From an uncultured Desulfovibrio sp. (GTDB lineage Bacteria; Desulfobacterota; Desulfovibrionia; Desulfovibrionales; Desulfovibrionaceae): a stretch of 64,000 nt of DNA. The stretch is from assembly GCF_944324935.1 (NCBI RefSeq), contig NZ_CALUYG010000008.1, positions 1 to 64,000 on the forward strand, written 5' to 3'. The position numbers and the translations under genes were made by a program. The stretch's first letter is position 1, and each line of letters starts with the position of its first letter. This document shows, piece after piece, positions 62,954-64,000 of this stretch. The notes beneath the pieces are model-generated. The model had not been told where the DNA came from. It did no database searches and saw nothing but the letters and a program-made list of their open reading frames with translations.

Positions 62954-63337
62954 ATGTCCAATCCTGCCGATCTGCTGTACAGCGCCAGCCATGAATGGGT
63001 GAAGATCCAAGGCGAGGAAGCCGTTGTGGGCATCACCCATTTTGCCCAGGAAAGCCTTGGCGACATCACCTATGTGGATCTGCCCGCCGTGGGGGACAGC
63101 GTGAGCGCCGACAGCGATTTTGGTTCCGTGGAATCGGTGAAGGCCGCCAGCGACCTCATCTCGCCGGTCAACGGCGAAGTGATCGCCGTCAATGAGGCGC
63201 TGGCCGATGCGCCGGAAAAGATCAATGCCGACGCCTTCGGGGACGGCTGGCTCATCAAGGTGAAACTTTCCGGCAAGCCGGAAGGGCTCATGGATGCGGC
63301 CGCCTACGACGAACACTGCAAGAACGAACAGCACTAG
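62954..63337 (+). CDS. gcvH: Glycine cleavage system H protein
   Basis: 127 residues. Lipoyl domain with the modified Lys63 in GSVESVKAASDL, preceded by HEWVKIQGEEAVVGITHFAQ. The mobile carrier between GcvPAB, GcvT and lipoamide dehydrogenase. The start at 62954 has GGAGG 6 nt upstream. Confidence 0.97.
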   Translation: MSNPADLLYSASHEWVKIQGEEAVVGITHFAQESLGDITYVDLPAVGDSVSADSDFGSVESVKAASDLISPVNGEVIAVNEALADAPEKINADAFGDGWLIKVKLSGKPEGLMDAAAYDEHCKNEQH

Positions 63338-63397
63338 CCTGCGCCGGGCCGCCTGTCGCATGACGGGCGGCCTGCCGTCTTTTTCAGGAGGTCCACC

Positions 63398-64000
63398 ATG
63401 CCATTCATCCCCCACACCCCGGACGAAACAGCGGAGATGCTGTCCGTCATCGGTGTGCGCACGCTGGATGACCTGTTTGCGGACATCCCGCAGCAGATGC
63501 GTCCCGCGCACTTCAATTTGCCCAAAGGACTGAGCGAATCCGCCGTGTGCGGCTATTTTGAAAATCTCGCCGCCAGGAACCGGCCGGAAATGGTCTCCTT
63601 CCTGGGAGCGGGCTTCTACGCGCACAAGATCCCCGCCGCCGTGGACGCCCTGAGCGGGCGCAGCGAATTCTACACCGCCTATACGCCCTATCAGGCCGAA
63701 TGCTCACAGGGCACGCTGCAGGCCATCTTCGAATACCAGACGGCCGTCTGCCGCCTGCTGGACATGGATTGCGCCAACGCCTCTGTCTATGACGGCGGGT
63801 CGGCCCTTTTCGAGGCCTGCATGACGGCCGTGCGGGTGAGCCGCCGCAAGGTTATCGTGGTGGATGAATGCGTCAACCCCATCTGGCGCGTGCAGCTCGG
63901 CACCTATACCTCCGATCTGGATGTGGACGTGCGCGTGGTGCCGCAGCGCAACGGCACAAGCGACAAGCAGGCCCTCAAGGCCGCCATCACCGACCAGTGC
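63398..64000 (+). CDS. gcvPA: Glycine dehydrogenase (decarboxylating) subunit 1, 3'-truncated by the window edge
   Basis: The first 201 residues are present. MPFIPHTPDETAEMLSVIG, then GLSESAVCGYFENLA, FLGAGFYAHKIPAAVD, FYTAYTPYQAECSQGTLQAIFEYQT and DGGSALFEA match the N-terminal subunit of the two-part P protein (GcvPA/GcvPB). AGGAGG lies 6 nt before the ATG. The frame is open through base 64000. It uses PLP (bound in the partner subunit) to decarboxylate glycine. Confidence 0.95.
   Translation, partial: MPFIPHTPDETAEMLSVIGVRTLDDLFADIPQQMRPAHFNLPKGLSESAVCGYFENLAARNRPEMVSFLGAGFYAHKIPAAVDALSGRSEFYTAYTPYQAECSQGTLQAIFEYQTAVCRLLDMDCANASVYDGGSALFEACMTAVRVSRRKVIVVDECVNPIWRVQLGTYTSDLDVDVRVVPQRNGTSDKQALKAAITDQC

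Overview
The window is GC-rich chromosomal DNA that looks like a sulfate-reducing deltaproteobacterium of the Desulfovibrio group. The grounds are the combined gene content and protein style: a split glycine cleavage enzyme (gcvPA type), a multihaem cytochrome c peroxidase, FliM/CheV/MCP chemotaxis genes, a SulP anion transporter, and the thrS-infC-rpmI-rplT-pheS-pheT order. No 16S rRNA is present, so this placement is an inference.

Layout. 1-4.8 kb: an Rsm22-like methyltransferase overlapping a 2Fe-2S/ASKHA corrinoid-activation-type protein, both leftward, then rightward fliM. 5-8.7 kb: a chemoreceptor, a NimA-like flavin protein and a methyltransferase. 8.9-20.97 kb: a long leftward block, read in transcription order as tRNA-Val, thrS, infC, rpmI, rplT, pheS, a small secreted protein, pheT, merR, rpe, tkt, pgk (translation plus pentose phosphate and glycolysis genes). 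21.5-28 kb: lytic transglycosylase, then rightward sulP-dus and ispH-cheV. 28.2-36.1 kb: tri-haem peroxidase, a CZB-domain chemoreceptor coupled to a carbonic anhydrase, a CntK-like racemase, a VWA-OmpA protein, a lipoprotein and a small DksA-like protein. 36.2-40.5 kb: argD, dut, comM, lepB. 40.5-48.4 kb: a transport/amidohydrolase region with two tandem sodium symporters, a purine-type NCS2 permease, marC and two amidohydrolase-fold proteins that have lost metal-ligand histidines. 48.6-58.5 kb: cysE, an OmpH-like lipoprotein, an orphan efflux adaptor and the cell-shape set mreB, mreC-mreD-mrdA-rodA-bactofilin. 58.7-64 kb: a YhcC-like radical SAM protein, a low-GC accessory patch, then lplA, gcvT, gcvH and the start of gcvPA, in which LplA probably lipoylates GcvH.

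The most unusual part is the patch at 59.68-60.5 kb. It holds a C-terminal gene remnant and a leftward unit made of (i) a sigma70-like promoter, (ii) two degenerate type I-E-like CRISPR repeats exactly 61 bp apart around a 32-nt spacer, (iii) a 28-codon hydrophobic peptide gene with an excellent ribosome-binding site and resemblance to Fst/Ldr type I toxins, and (iv) a strong terminator. The first 11 nt of the spacer match, except at position 6, a site that is preceded by AAT and overlaps the -35 box of that promoter. This is the architecture expected of a CRISPR-repressed toxin-antitoxin (CreTA-like) module. No cas genes are in the window, so Cascade would have to act in trans.

A second non-coding feature is a dispersed intergenic repeat of about 140 bp in four copies (17.2, 21.1, 35.2 and 51.9 kb). 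It is built around a terminator-like hairpin whose stem differs in sequence between copies but stays paired.
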